From Bacillus proteolyticus (GTDB taxonomy: Bacteria > Bacillota > Bacilli > Bacillales > Bacillaceae_G), in assembly GCF_001884065.1 (NCBI RefSeq), contig NZ_MACH01000053.1, forward strand, positions 1 through 64,000: a DNA stretch of 64,000 bases, given 5' to 3'. Both the position numbers and the translations under genes were made by a program. Positions 1 to 9,775 of this stretch are shown here, piece by piece; within the stretch, counting starts at the first letter, position 1, and the number at the start of each line of letters is the position of its first letter. The notes beneath the pieces were generated by a model. That model saw nothing but the letters and a program-made list of their open reading frames with translations, made no database searches and was not told where the DNA came from.

Positions 1-1
1 A

Positions 2-85
2 GATCCAAGTACAGATCCAAAAGATCCAAGTACAGATCCAAAAGATCCAAGTACAGATCCAAAAGATCCAAGCACAAATCCAGAC
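2..85 (+). repeat. 21-bp tandem repeats coding DPSTDPK
   Basis: Three perfect 21-bp units are followed by a fourth diverged unit (reading DPSTNPD). The array runs off the left edge, so its total copy number is unknown. It lies in the coding frame of the LPXTG protein, and such arrays commonly change length by slippage or recombination. Confidence 0.9.
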
Positions 86-244
86 AAAAATAGCGATTCA
101 AAAGTTCCACCTACTACAGAAAATGATAAGCCAACATTACTTCCTAACACAGGAGGAACATCAGCAGAAATGAGTTCAATTCTTGGAGGTATTGTATTAT
201 TCCTTTTAGGTGGAATTCTACTCGCTCGTCAGCGAATAAAATAA
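2..244 (+). CDS. C-terminus of an LPXTG cell-wall-anchored surface protein (5' end outside window)
   Basis: The frame is open from the window edge to a double TAA. The visible 80 residues start with three copies of the heptad DPSTDPK and a fourth degenerate one. A short polar linker follows, then the sorting signal LPNTG, a hydrophobic span (SSILGGIVLFLLGGILLA) and the charged tail RQRIK. This is the standard order for a sortase A substrate covalently attached to peptidoglycan. Acidic Pro-rich repeats next to the anchor usually act as a wall-spanning stalk. The functional N-terminal domain is not visible, so the adhesin or enzyme type is unknown. The anchor assignment is secure. Confidence 0.9.
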   Translation, partial: DPSTDPKDPSTDPKDPSTDPKDPSTNPDKNSDSKVPPTTENDKPTLLPNTGGTSAEMSSILGGIVLFLLGGILLARQRIK

Positions 245-294
245 TAAAAAAGATTTAGATTATTGATTACACTGTAATCTGAGTAGCAGACAAA

Positions 295-720
295 TTAAAA
301 GTTTACTATTGATATTACGCCCTTTAGGTAAGTATTCAAAAACACTTCACGATAAAGTGAAGGGAAGAATACAACCTGAAGGGTTTTTTTATAGAAAAAA
401 GAGAACAGTTTCAAGGTGGAATCAATCTGCAACCCAATAATATGGTCAGCTTTCATAGAGAGATAAGCGGCTCTAAAACGATAATAAAACAAGTCTATTA
501 TCCATTGGATCATAAGCTTAGAGTGTGGTATCTCATTTAATTTAAGATCAATGCCATGTTCCATTAAGTTTTGGATGACTGCATGGTCATTTGTATGGCG
601 GATTTAAATTTGGTCTCATTATTGGATACTTTTTATTTGTCAACTTGATGTCAATGGGGCGGGATCCCCTACACGCTTTTATGAAGAACCTTTATTTACA
701 CTAAAGATTGGAATCTTATT
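295..720 (-). pseudogene. possible decayed minus-strand coding remnant, family not recognised
   Basis: On the minus strand an 89-codon frame (295-564) continues upstream of its first ATG to about 594 (residues such as HTNDHAVIQNLMEHG). A second frame further upstream (about 600-700) reads protein-like residues (PIDIKLTNKKYPIMRPN), ending where the first begins. Both frames lack a start with a ribosome site. The pattern fits a frameshifted gene remnant, possibly of a mobile element, but no family motif was recognised. It could also be chance open frame. Confidence 0.25.
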
Positions 721-1184
721 GTCGCCTGAAAATGTAGATAGGGGAAAATAATGTAAAAAAAACTATTGTATATTCAAAAACCTTATGTTACATTTGTGTT
801 ACAAAAAAGTTACAAAATGTGACTTATGTTACGGTTTGTTTTCTGTTGTTTTTCTGTATGTTACGAATTATAGTTTGAATTTCCAATTAACCGAGAATAT
901 GTAACGTTGAAGAAATAGCAAACTATAAATTAAAAATGATTTTTCTATGTGTATAAGAGTGTGTGTAGTAAAAAGTCTGAGTGAGAGCTTACGCACTATT
1001 AAAATTCTTTTCTGTCTTGAAAGAAGAATACCAACTATTTAGTAGTTTTTAAGTAATGATAGTAAATGAAATGTACTTCCTTTCTCACACATAATTTAGT
1101 ACATATTTTACTTTCAGTCTAATTACTACACAGACTTTTATACATATGATGTTATTGTTTTAGGTATATATAGGGGGAGAGAAA
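721..1184. other. gene-free AT-rich stretch
   Basis: No open frame with a ribosome site was seen on either strand. The part at 780-840 contains several copies of TTACA/TGTTAC-like words (for example around 784-800 and 826-836) that give it a repetitive look. The promoter of the lipoprotein gene at 1185 must lie in the right half. Confidence 0.5.
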
Positions 1185-2180
1185 ATGAGAAAGTTATTAA
1201 CGGTAATTGGACTTACGTTTTTAATGCTAGCTGGATGTAGTAATGGAGATTTTGACAAAGCAATGGATGAGGGAAATACCGCACTAACGAATAAAGAATA
1301 TAAAACAGCCTTGTCATCATTTGAAAAAGCACTAGATGAGAAAAAAGATGATTCAGATGCAAAAGTGCTTGTAGAACAAACGAAAGCAATGATTGAAGCA
1401 GTGAAGTTAAAAGAAGAAACAAAGGTAGAAGAATCTGTTAAATCATTTGAAAAAGTAGAAAGCGTGAAGAATGGAAGCACTACGCTTGTAAAACAAGCAA
1501 AGGAAGAACGAACAGCGTTACTAGCTATTTTAGAAACAAAAAAGAAATATAGTGAACAACTGGTGAAAAGCGAAGAGTTAATCGGCAAGAAAAATTATTC
1601 AGAAGCGAAAGAGTTATTAACGAAGCTAGTTTCAGAAACAAAAGATAACAAGAACCTTGAAGAATATAATAAAAAAGCCGCAGGATTAATCACGAAAATT
1701 GGTGAAGAAGAAAAAAATGCAAAGAATGTAGCGGTAGCAACGAAAACAGAAAAAACGAATACAGCACCGGCTCAAAAGGTAGCGACAGAGAATAATAAAA
1801 AGGTAGAAGCAGACAAGACTCAAAAAGTAGCAACAGAAGATAATAAAAAAGTAGAAGCAGACAAGACTCAAAAAGTAACGACAGAAAATAATAAAAAAGT
1901 AGAGGCAGATAAGACTCAAAACGTAACGACAGAAAATAATAAAAAGGTAGAGACAGGAAAGAATCAAGATGCGTTTACTTTTGAGAAAGCTAAAGAATAT
2001 ATCAAAAATGAATATAAAGAAGAATATGATTATACGCTAGAAGATACGCAAGTAGAAAATGGAAAGAAATATTATAAAATTAGAGTGCGTACGACATATA
2101 AAATAGAAGGCGCAGCTGGATCAGGATTTACTGGAGTATTCAAAGTATTCGAAGATGGTACAATTATTGAACTGCATTAA
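1185..2180 (+). CDS. secreted lipoprotein with TPR-like helices and a 16-residue repeat region
   Basis: The 331-residue product starts with a lipoprotein signal ending in the lipobox LAGC (Cys18), so it should be anchored to the outer face of the membrane. Residues about 20-190 are Lys/Glu-rich helices with TPR-like pairs (for example ALTNKEYKTALSSFEKAL and KKNYSEAKELLTKL). Four tandem 16-residue repeats (unit KVATENNKKVEADKTQ) follow at about 198-261. The last 65 residues form a mixed, Tyr-rich region (KEEYDYTLEDTQ, KKYYKIRVRTTYK) that looks like a small folded domain. The start has a GGGGGAGAG ribosome site. The gene stands alone with its own terminator. No enzymatic motif is visible and the function is unknown. 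Confidence 0.85.
   Translation: MRKLLTVIGLTFLMLAGCSNGDFDKAMDEGNTALTNKEYKTALSSFEKALDEKKDDSDAKVLVEQTKAMIEAVKLKEETKVEESVKSFEKVESVKNGSTTLVKQAKEERTALLAILETKKKYSEQLVKSEELIGKKNYSEAKELLTKLVSETKDNKNLEEYNKKAAGLITKIGEEEKNAKNVAVATKTEKTNTAPAQKVATENNKKVEADKTQKVATEDNKKVEADKTQKVTTENNKKVEADKTQNVTTENNKKVETGKNQDAFTFEKAKEYIKNEYKEEYDYTLEDTQVENGKKYYKIRVRTTYKIEGAAGSGFTGVFKVFEDGTIIELH
1776..1967 (+). repeat. four 48-bp in-frame tandem repeats
   Basis: Four consecutive 48-bp units encode 16-residue repeats beginning KVATENNKKVEA, KVATEDNKKVEA, KVTTENNKKVEA and NVTTENNKKVET. The last unit is the most diverged. The array lies between the helical part and the C-terminal domain of the lipoprotein and probably acts as a flexible spacer. 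Confidence 0.9.
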
Positions 2181-2190
2181 ATCGATGGAA

Positions 2191-2226
2191 AAGGTATCCT
2201 CAAACTATTTGAGGGTACCTTTTTTA
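2191..2226 (+). terminator. rho-independent terminator of the lipoprotein gene
   Basis: Arms AGGTATCCTCAAA and TTTGAGGGTACCT pair, with a G-U position, and a run of T follows. It begins 10 bp after the stop codon. Confidence 0.85.
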
Positions 2227-2231
2227 GCATA

Positions 2232-2262
2232 AAAAAAGGCATCTAGCAAAAGTACTAGATGC
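2232..2262 (-). terminator. minus-strand terminator-like hairpin
   Basis: Perfect 8-bp arms GCATCTAG/CTAGATGC are preceded on the plus strand by a run of A, so read from the minus strand this is a hairpin plus U-run. No minus-strand gene ends here, so it may only block antisense transcription from the right. Confidence 0.45.
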
Positions 2263-2429
2263 AAATAAAAACACAAGGGAAGACAAAATTCTTCCCGTTT
2301 CCCGTAAGTAATTATATCAAAAAATATATAAAAAACTAGCTTTATTTTTAATATAATGAATGTGTGAAGCTATGAAAGCAAAAGATTACACTATTTTCAT
2401 AGTGTTTTATTGAAAAAGGAGTTGTATAA

Positions 2430-2729
2430 ATGATTAATTTTAAACCAAAAAATTTAAACCAACTACTAAAAGTGACGTTAATTAGTGCGAATAAGTCTTA
2501 TGACGCGATTAAAGATTATGAATTTACGGGAGAAGCAGTAGCATTTCGTATAGATTTTGAGTATATAGATGTTGCTCTTATGATTACGGATATGTTAGGA
2601 AGATCAGCTTCTAATTTTAACATTTTGCCATATGCCCGTCCTAATACGAATGAAATAGATTATATTCAGTTTCAGGTGTATTCCATTAATGAGGGGAATT
2701 TTAAAGAAATGCTCGATATGATGTTATAA
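2430..2729 (+). CDS. hypothetical protein, 99 residues
   Basis: A small soluble protein with a clear ribosome site (AAAAAGGAG, 8 bases before ATG). There is no signal peptide or membrane segment. The composition is ordinary for a real protein, with alternating hydrophobic residues (VAFRIDFEYIDVALMITDML). No family was recognised. It lies 70 bp before ydbS in the same direction, but spacing suggests a separate unit. Confidence 0.7.
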   Translation: MINFKPKNLNQLLKVTLISANKSYDAIKDYEFTGEAVAFRIDFEYIDVALMITDMLGRSASNFNILPYARPNTNEIDYIQFQVYSINEGNFKEMLDMML

Positions 2730-2799
2730 CTATAATTTTACAAAACTGTATATAACAACTAATATATAATTAATAAATTCATATAATTGGAGTGATGAG

Positions 2800-3276
2800 A
2801 TGCAGCCGTTAGAAAGGGAGATTCATTCTAATATGCTGAAAGTGTGGAGAATTCACGCTTTAATTGGGGCGGCAGTTATACTAGCAGTCGTAATTGCGTA
2901 TTTCTTTTTTATGATCAATTTTAACTGGTGGGGCTGGTTGTTTGGATTATTAGTAACAGGCGCTATTACCTTTATCCCACTTGATTATTTTGTGTTTCCA
3001 AATTTACGTCAACGTTATTATAGTTACAGATTAAATGAAGAAGAGATTGAGATTCAAAAGGGAATGTTCGTTATAAAACGCGTACTTATTCCGATGATTC
3101 GCGTGCAGCACGTAACGATTGAGCAAGGACCAATTATGAGAAAGTATAATTTAGCAGAATTACATATTTCAACAGCGGCAACTTCTCATAGTATTCCAGG
3201 TTTAACGAAAGAAGAAGCAGAGCAGTTGAAAAGACAAATTGGAGAGCTTGCGAAAGTGAGTGATGAGGATGTATAA
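2800..3276 (+). CDS. ydbS: YdbS-like bacterial PH-domain (bPH2/DUF304) membrane protein
   Basis: The 158-residue product has two transmembrane helices near residues 20-65 (IGAAVILAVVIAYFFFMINF and the following hydrophobic stretch). A bPH2/DUF304 domain follows at about 70-150, with the family pattern RYYSYRLNEEEIEIQKGMF and the hallmark IPMIRVQHVTIEQGP. Length matches B. subtilis YdbS. Its end overlaps the start of the ydbT-like gene, so the two are translationally coupled. In B. subtilis the YdbS-YdbT pair has been linked to tolerance of peptide antibiotics. That role here is by homology only. Confidence 0.85.
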   Translation: MQPLEREIHSNMLKVWRIHALIGAAVILAVVIAYFFFMINFNWWGWLFGLLVTGAITFIPLDYFVFPNLRQRYYSYRLNEEEIEIQKGMFVIKRVLIPMIRVQHVTIEQGPIMRKYNLAELHISTAATSHSIPGLTKEEAEQLKRQIGELAKVSDEDV

Positions 3277-4687
3277 GAGGCAACATCCGATTACGATATT
3301 GTTAGGTATTCGAATTGCGACTTTGTTACCTTTTATTTTTCTTGTTTTATTTCGATCAGATGGTGAAGTAGAACCTTGGTATTTCTTACATCTTGTTCTT
3401 TTGGCCGTATTATTTATTATGGCAATTTTCTCAGCTATAAAGTGGTATTTCAAAGTGTACTGGGTTGAAAATAATATTGTACACATAAAGCACGGTGTCT
3501 TTGTAAAGAAGGAAAGTTATTTAAATAAAGACCGTGTACAAAACATTAGTACATCTTCTAATATCATTTATCAAATGCTTGGACTTACAAAATTAAATAT
3601 AGAAGTAGCGGGCGGCGGTAGTGAGCCGGAAGTGATGCTAGCTGGGATTAAAGAAGATGAAGCGAAGGAACTGATTGCCTTATTAAATAAAAAAAGAAGC
3701 GCTGCGAGTGAAGAAGTACCCATGGCAGAAGAAAGTAAGACGATTTATCAGTTAACGATGAAAGAGATTTTAGTAGCTTCCATTACGTCTGGTAGATTCG
3801 GATTAGTGTTTTCTGGATTACTTCTTATTTACACAGAGTTTAATGAATTTCTTCCAAAATGGCTCGTCAGTAAAGTGGAAGCGTATGTGATGGATAACGG
3901 TGTATATGAATTAATCGTTATGGCTGCGATTTTAATGGCGGTTTCATGGGTCGTTTCGACAGTTGGCTATGCATTAAAATATGCGAACTTTAAAATCGAG
4001 CGAACCGGAAATGAAATTCGCATCGTTCAAGGGTTATTTGATAAGAAAGAGTTTGTTTTAAAACTACACCGCATTCAAGCTATTACGGTGAAAGAAGGAA
4101 TTCTTCGCCAGCCTTTCGGTTATTGTTCTGTCGAAGTGGAAGTTATTCAAAGTATAGAAGCGGCTGGAAATGAAGTAATGCTACATCCCTTTATGAAGAA
4201 GAAAGATGTCCAGCAGTTACTTACGTATTTGCAGTTGCCGTATGAAACGGAAGAAGAAATCGTTCATTTACCGAAGGCCGCATTACGCCGTTACATCATA
4301 ATGGGCTGGATTACAAGTGCCATACTCGCTGTGCCGATCGTCGGTGCGAGTATTTATTTTAAACAAAATAGTGCGTTGTTCACTTTAATACCACTATTTA
4401 TCATATTTACGTTACTTGCATATGCTCGGTATAAAAGTGGTGGATATATGATACGGGAAAATCAATTAGTCATGGTATACCGTGGCCTTGCAAAATATAC
4501 AGGAATCATGCGGAGAAGGCATGTTCAAGCAGTAGGATACAATCAATCGTATTTTCAAAAGAAAGACGAGCTATGTACAGCTGTTGTATCGGTAGCGGGG
4601 AATAGATATAAAGTGAAGCATATGCGAAAAGAAGATGCGCTCCGTATATATAATTGGTACAAAGAAAAAGGAAACACCGGTGTATAA
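3263..4687 (+). CDS. ydbT: YdbT-like membrane protein with three bPH2 domains
   Basis: About 474 residues, partner of YdbS. Three DUF304/bPH2 modules are visible. The first (about 70-140) has YLNKDRVQNISTSSNIIYQM, the second (about 245-320) KLHRIQAITVKEGILRQPFG, and the third (about 400-465) MRRRHVQAVGYNQSYFQKK. Each follows a pair of transmembrane segments, giving roughly six helices. The start overlaps the ydbS stop. GTG at 3260, ATG at 3263 and ATG at 3269 are all possible, and I chose the first ATG. The pair probably forms one membrane complex. The terminator stem begins inside the last codons. Confidence 0.82.
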   Translation: MRMYKRQHPITILLGIRIATLLPFIFLVLFRSDGEVEPWYFLHLVLLAVLFIMAIFSAIKWYFKVYWVENNIVHIKHGVFVKKESYLNKDRVQNISTSSNIIYQMLGLTKLNIEVAGGGSEPEVMLAGIKEDEAKELIALLNKKRSAASEEVPMAEESKTIYQLTMKEILVASITSGRFGLVFSGLLLIYTEFNEFLPKWLVSKVEAYVMDNGVYELIVMAAILMAVSWVVSTVGYALKYANFKIERTGNEIRIVQGLFDKKEFVLKLHRIQAITVKEGILRQPFGYCSVEVEVIQSIEAAGNEVMLHPFMKKKDVQQLLTYLQLPYETEEEIVHLPKAALRRYIIMGWITSAILAVPIVGASIYFKQNSALFTLIPLFIIFTLLAYARYKSGGYMIRENQLVMVYRGLAKYTGIMRRRHVQAVGYNQSYFQKKDELCTAVVSVAGNRYKVKHMRKEDALRIYNWYKEKGNTGV

Positions 4688-4703
4688 TGGTGTTTCCTTT
4701 TTT
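4667..4703 (+). terminator. terminator overlapping the ydbT stop codon
   Basis: Perfect 12-bp arms AAAGGAAACACC/GGTGTTTCCTTT are followed by TTT. The left arm is within the last codons of ydbT. Confidence 0.85.
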
Positions 4704-4710
4704 GTGTCGT

Positions 4711-4803
4711 GATTTGTCGATAAGTCGATATATTCGAAAAATCGCTGATATATTTTGAGTTGCGCCGATATATTCGAAAAATCGCTAATATAATTTCATG
4801 CAC
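4711..4803. repeat. dispersed intergenic repeat, copy A
   Basis: This contains the words TTTGTCGATAAGTCGATATA, GAAAAATCGCTGATATA and GAGTTGCGCCGATATA, with the GATATATTCGAAAAATCGC unit present twice. Closely related sequence recurs at 25760 and 45464, always between genes. It fits a B. cereus-group dispersed repeat (bcr-like); the exact family cannot be named from sequence alone. Confidence 0.75.
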
Positions 4804-4827
4804 TGCCGGTGTTGTACTACTTTTTAA

Positions 4828-5385
<558 letters not shown>

Positions 5386-5452
5386 TTATATACATAAAGA
5401 TACTTCTTTTTCAAATAATAAATGTACCATCATTTGGAAAGAAGGCCGATGT

Positions 5453-7570
5453 ATGAAGAAAGCAAAGTGGACTTTATTGGGCGGGTTAGCAACGTTTGTA
5501 GTAGCAATTGTACTTTATAAACTTATTGTGTTAGCTGGTGGCTATATGATGGATGAAAAGCAGCTTGTTTTCCACTCTTCATCACGTATCGTTGACCAGA
5601 AAGGAAAAGAAATTACGAAATTATATGTAGAAAATAGAGAGCTCGTGCCGATCGAAGAAATTCCAAAGTATGTGCAGCAAGCATTTATTGCGGTGGAAGA
5701 TTCTCGTTTTTATGAGCATCAAGGAATTGATTATCCTTCTATATTTCGGGCGCTTTATAAAGATACGTTAGCTGGAGAGAAGGTAGAAGGCGGTAGTACG
5801 ATTACACAGCAATTAGCTAAAAATGTCTTTTTAACTCGTGAAAAAACATTTACGCGCAAATTGAAAGAAGTCGCAATCTCTCTTCAATTAGAGCAAAAAT
5901 ATACGAAGCAGCAAATTCTTGAAATGTATATGAACCATATTTATTTTGGCCACGGGGCATATGGAATTCAAGCGGCAGCAAAGTTGTATTTTAATAAAAA
6001 TGTAGAAGATTTAACAGTAGAAGAGGGGGCTATGCTTGCAGGGCTTCCGAAAGCGCCAAATGGCTATTCACCGTACTTATCCCCTGAGAAGAGTAAGGAA
6101 CGCCGTGATCTTGTTTTGTCACTTATGCATAAACAAGGCTATTTAACAGCGGAAGATAGTGTTCGTTATCAAGGGAAAACAATCGCTCTTTATAAAAATT
6201 CAGATGAACGTGAACTGGCATATATGCCGTATATTGATATGGTTATAGATGAAGCAGCACGTTTATACGGTTTGTCTCATCAAGAAGTGCTTCGCGGAGG
6301 GTATACGTTTGTCGTACCGATGGATGAAAAAATTCAAAAGGTAGCATATAACCAGTTTCAAGATGCGAGAAATTTCCCTGGTAAAGAAAACGGTGCGCAA
6401 GGTGCATTTTTATTAATGGATAACCAAACTGGCGGAATTAAAGCAGCAATTGGCGGAAGAGAGTATGTTCCAAGAGGGCTTAATCGTGTTTTTGCTAAAA
6501 GGCAGCCTGGTTCTGTTTTAAAGCCGCTTATCGTATATGGACCTGCACTTGAGACGAAAAAATATAATCCATATTCTTTATTAACGAATGAAAAAAATTC
6601 GTTTGAAGGCTATGAACCTCGAAATTATAATCATGAGTATACGAAAGAGATGACGATGTACGATGCGGTATTAGAATCAGCAAATGTGCCAGCTGTCTCT
6701 TTATTAAATGAATTAGGGGTAGATGAGGGAAAGCAATATTTAGAGAAAGGAAATATTCATATTGCGGACTCAGGTTTAAGCACGGCACTTGGCGGGCTTA
6801 AAAATGGTGTTTCTCCATTTGATCTTGTTAAAATGTACCGCTCTTTTTTAGCGAACGGGAATATTATTGAACCACACGTTATTGATAAAGTATTAAATAG
6901 ACACGGTGCAGTTATTGGAGAATCATCAAAAGCTGAAACGAAAGTCTTTTCAAAGCAAACGGCATGGTACATGACAAAGATGCTGGAAGGAGTTGTGAAA
7001 GAAGGTACGGCGAAAGCTGGTGTATATAATGGAGCTTTGGCTGGAAAGACTGGAACAACTTCATTGCCGAATGATGACCATGGTGCGCGCGATATGTGGT
7101 TTGTTGGATATACACCGAATTTAGTAGGGGCAGTTTGGATTGGCTATGATCGTACTGATAAAGAGCATCAATTACAAGATGGAAATGCATCTGCAACGAT
7201 GTTGTTTAAAAAGATTTTAACGAAAGCAAACATACAAGATAAAGCGAGTTTTCATAGGCCAAAAGGTGTCGAAACAATTGGACTGCCAATTCGTTTAGAT
7301 AAGATTCAAAACGTGGAAGCAAAACTAGTATTTAGTCCTTTCGGTTTATTTGCGATGAAACTAAGCTGGACGCCGCTTCCTGATGAGCGAATTATGTACC
7401 GGATTTATAAAGTTGAAAAAGGAATTCATACTCACGTTGGGACGGTAAAAGGAGCTGAGAAATATGAGGAAAAGTTTATTAACATATTCTCAAAACCGAG
7501 TTTTTACGTTGTGCCATTTAACACACAAACGAACCGTGAAGGAGAAAAGTCAAAAGTAGCTAAACCGTAG
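5453..7570 (+). CDS. pbpF: class A penicillin-binding protein PbpF (transglycosylase/transpeptidase)
   Basis: 705 residues. One N-terminal transmembrane helix (about 5-30) is followed by a GT51 glycosyltransferase domain with EDSRFYEHQGID, GGSTITQQLAKN and MNHIYFGHGAYGIQAAA. The penicillin-binding transpeptidase domain carries SVLK (SxxK) in RQPGSVLKPL, SAN (SxN) and KTGTT (KTG). The C-terminus is a short fibronectin-like tail. A longer in-frame reading would extend upstream, but ATG at 5453 has AGAAGG and begins a proper signal anchor (MKKAKWTLLGG). It polymerises and cross-links peptidoglycan at the outer membrane face. B. subtilis PbpF works late, in germination-related wall synthesis. Divergent from hmoB. 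Confidence 0.92.
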   Translation: MKKAKWTLLGGLATFVVAIVLYKLIVLAGGYMMDEKQLVFHSSSRIVDQKGKEITKLYVENRELVPIEEIPKYVQQAFIAVEDSRFYEHQGIDYPSIFRALYKDTLAGEKVEGGSTITQQLAKNVFLTREKTFTRKLKEVAISLQLEQKYTKQQILEMYMNHIYFGHGAYGIQAAAKLYFNKNVEDLTVEEGAMLAGLPKAPNGYSPYLSPEKSKERRDLVLSLMHKQGYLTAEDSVRYQGKTIALYKNSDERELAYMPYIDMVIDEAARLYGLSHQEVLRGGYTFVVPMDEKIQKVAYNQFQDARNFPGKENGAQGAFLLMDNQTGGIKAAIGGREYVPRGLNRVFAKRQPGSVLKPLIVYGPALETKKYNPYSLLTNEKNSFEGYEPRNYNHEYTKEMTMYDAVLESANVPAVSLLNELGVDEGKQYLEKGNIHIADSGLSTALGGLKNGVSPFDLVKMYRSFLANGNIIEPHVIDKVLNRHGAVIGESSKAETKVFSKQTAWYMTKMLEGVVKEGTAKAGVYNGALAGKTGTTSLPNDDHGARDMWFVGYTPNLVGAVWIGYDRTDKEHQLQDGNASATMLFKKILTKANIQDKASFHRPKGVETIGLPIRLDKIQNVEAKLVFSPFGLFAMKLSWTPLPDERIMYRIYKVEKGIHTHVGTVKGAEKYEEKFINIFSKPSFYVVPFNTQTNREGEKSKVAKP

Positions 7571-7759
7571 TTTTTCTCTGTGCTATAATAAGAATGTTGT
7601 GAAAATAGTAAGCGGTTTTACGAACGTTTGTGTCAATTTCATGAACAACGTACATAATGTTATGCATTTTGTTTTTACAAGCTGTATAGTAAAAAAAGAT
7701 AAATATCGGAATAGAACGTATTTAAAGCAAAAGCATTGGTAGGGAAGGGAGCAAGGGTC

Positions 7760-8806
7760 TTGGTAAGAACTATAAATGAGACATTTTTAAAAGCATGTAG
7801 GGGGGAACGTACAGAGTATGTACCAGCATGGTATATGCGTCAAGCAGGTCGTTCGCAGCCGGAATATAGAAAGATAAAAGAGAAATATTCTTTATTTGAA
7901 ATTACACATAATCCAGAATTATGCGCTTATGTTACAAAGTTGCCAGTTGATCAATATAACGTAGACGCAGCAATTCTTTATAAAGATATTATGTCACCAC
8001 TACCTGCAATTGGTGTTGATGTGGAAATTAAATCTGGTATTGGCCCAGTAATTGATAATCCAATCCGTTCTTTACAAGATGTAGAAAAATTAGGGGAAAT
8101 CAATCCAGAAGATGACGTACCTTACATACTAGATACAATTCGTTTATTAACGACAGAAATGTTAGATGTACCGTTAATCGGTTTTTCAGGAGCTCCATTT
8201 ACGTTAGCGAGCTATATGATTGAAGGCGGTCCTTCTCGTAACTACCATAATACGAAAGCGTTCATGTATGCAGAGCCGAAAGCTTGGTTCGCATTAATGG
8301 ATAAGCTTGCAGATATGGTTATTACATATTTAAAAGCGCAAATTAACGCAGGAGCAAAAGCTGTTCAAATTTTCGATTCTTGGGTTGGAACAGTAAATGT
8401 AGCGGATTACCGTATATTTATTAAACCAGCGATGGAGCGTATTTTTGCAGAAGTTCGCACGATGGGTGTACCAATGATTATGCACGGCGTTGGCGCTGCA
8501 CACTTAGTAAATGAGTGGCACGACTTACCTCTTGATGTAGTCGGTTTAGACTGGCGTTTACCGATCGAAGAAGCACGTGCACGCGGCGTTCATAAGGCGG
8601 TACAAGGAAATATGGACCCTTCATTCTTACTTGCGCCATGGTCTGTTATTGAAGAACATGTAAAAGGTATTTTAGATCAAGGAATGAAAGAGCCAGGTTA
8701 TATCTTTAACTTAGGTCACGGTGTATTCCCAGAAGTAAATCCAGATACATTAAAACGTTTAACTACATTTATTCATGAGTACTCTAAAGAACAGTTAGCG
8801 AAGTAA
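7760..8806 (+). CDS. hemE: uroporphyrinogen III decarboxylase
   Basis: 348 residues when started at TTG 7760 ([16 protein letters not shown]), which gives the usual family length; an earlier in-frame start would add 8 atypical residues. Signature [16 protein letters not shown] carries the substrate-binding Arg residues. [17 protein letters not shown], the catalytic Asp region FDSWVG and HGVGAAHL are also present. It removes four acetate carboxyls from uroporphyrinogen III to give coproporphyrinogen III in the cytosol. First gene of hemE-hemH-hemY, with 14 bp to hemH, so clearly one operon. Confidence 0.95.
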   Translation: MVRTINETFLKACRGERTEYVPAWYMRQAGRSQPEYRKIKEKYSLFEITHNPELCAYVTKLPVDQYNVDAAILYKDIMSPLPAIGVDVEIKSGIGPVIDNPIRSLQDVEKLGEINPEDDVPYILDTIRLLTTEMLDVPLIGFSGAPFTLASYMIEGGPSRNYHNTKAFMYAEPKAWFALMDKLADMVITYLKAQINAGAKAVQIFDSWVGTVNVADYRIFIKPAMERIFAEVRTMGVPMIMHGVGAAHLVNEWHDLPLDVVGLDWRLPIEEARARGVHKAVQGNMDPSFLLAPWSVIEEHVKGILDQGMKEPGYIFNLGHGVFPEVNPDTLKRLTTFIHEYSKEQLAK

Positions 8807-8820
8807 AGGAGATTGGCTGT

Positions 8821-9756
8821 ATGAAAAAGAAAATTGGTTTGCTTGTAATGGCATACGGAACGCCATATAAAGAAGAAGATATTGAACGTTACTATACACA
8901 TATTCGCAGAGGAAGAAAGCCAAGTCCTGAAATGCTAGAAGATTTAACAGAACGTTACCGTGCAATTGGTGGCATTTCTCCTTTAGCTACTATTACATTA
9001 GAGCAAGCTAAAAAGTTAGAGACGCGTTTAAATGAAGTGCAGGATGAAGTAGAGTATCACATGTATCTTGGCTTAAAACATATCGAACCGTTCATTGAAG
9101 ATGCAGTACAAGCTATGCATAAAGATGGAATAGAAGATGCAATTGCACTCGTTCTTGCCCCTCATTATTCTACTTTTAGTGTGAAGTCGTATGTAGGACG
9201 AGCGCAAGAAGAAGCAGAAAAACTTGGAAACTTAACAATTCACGGCATCGATAGCTGGTATAAAGAACCGAAATTTATTCAGTATTGGGTCGATGCAGTG
9301 AAAGGTATATATAACGGTATGTCAGAAGCAGAACGTGAAAAAGCTGTGTTAATCGTATCAGCACATAGCTTACCAGAAAAAATCATCGCACTAGGCGATC
9401 CATATCCAGATCAACTAAATGAAACAGCTGACTATATCGCAAGAGGCGCTGAAGTAGCAAACTATGCAGTAGGTTGGCAAAGTGCCGGAAATACGCCAGA
9501 TCCTTGGATTGGTCCAGATGTACAAGATTTAACGAGAGAACTAAATGAAAAGTACGGCTATACTTCATTCGTATATGCACCAGTTGGATTTGTTGCGGAA
9601 CATTTAGAAGTTTTATATGACAATGACTTTGAGTGTAAAGTTGTAACGGATGAAATTGGCGCGAAATATTATCGTCCAGAAATGCCAAATGCATCGGACG
9701 CATTTATTGATTGCTTAACAGATGTTGTAGTAAAGAAAAAAGAATCTGTAATGTAA
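8821..9756 (+). CDS. hemH: coproporphyrin ferrochelatase (HemH/CpfC)
   Basis: 311 residues, the size of Gram-positive monofunctional ferrochelatases. Motifs: [21 protein letters not shown] at the N-terminus, the metal-site His in [10 protein letters not shown] (about residue 183), and the conserved acidic patch [16 protein letters not shown] with its Glu near 264. In Firmicutes this enzyme inserts iron into coproporphyrin III rather than protoporphyrin. Ribosome site AAAGGAG precedes ATG. It sits between hemE and hemY with short gaps. Confidence 0.95.
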   Translation: MKKKIGLLVMAYGTPYKEEDIERYYTHIRRGRKPSPEMLEDLTERYRAIGGISPLATITLEQAKKLETRLNEVQDEVEYHMYLGLKHIEPFIEDAVQAMHKDGIEDAIALVLAPHYSTFSVKSYVGRAQEEAEKLGNLTIHGIDSWYKEPKFIQYWVDAVKGIYNGMSEAEREKAVLIVSAHSLPEKIIALGDPYPDQLNETADYIARGAEVANYAVGWQSAGNTPDPWIGPDVQDLTRELNEKYGYTSFVYAPVGFVAEHLEVLYDNDFECKVVTDEIGAKYYRPEMPNASDAFIDCLTDVVVKKKESVM

Positions 9757-9775
9757 GTAGAAAGGGGGAGCTTAC

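Noticed and set aside
2-85. Short tandem repeats as a possible CRISPR array
   Set aside because: Units are contiguous with no spacers and keep the coding frame (DPSTDPK).
1160-1588. 142-codon minus-strand frame (and a 93-codon one at 1686-1967)
   Set aside because: Antisense shadow of the Lys/Glu-rich lipoprotein gene; Phe/Ser-rich composition and no ribosome site.
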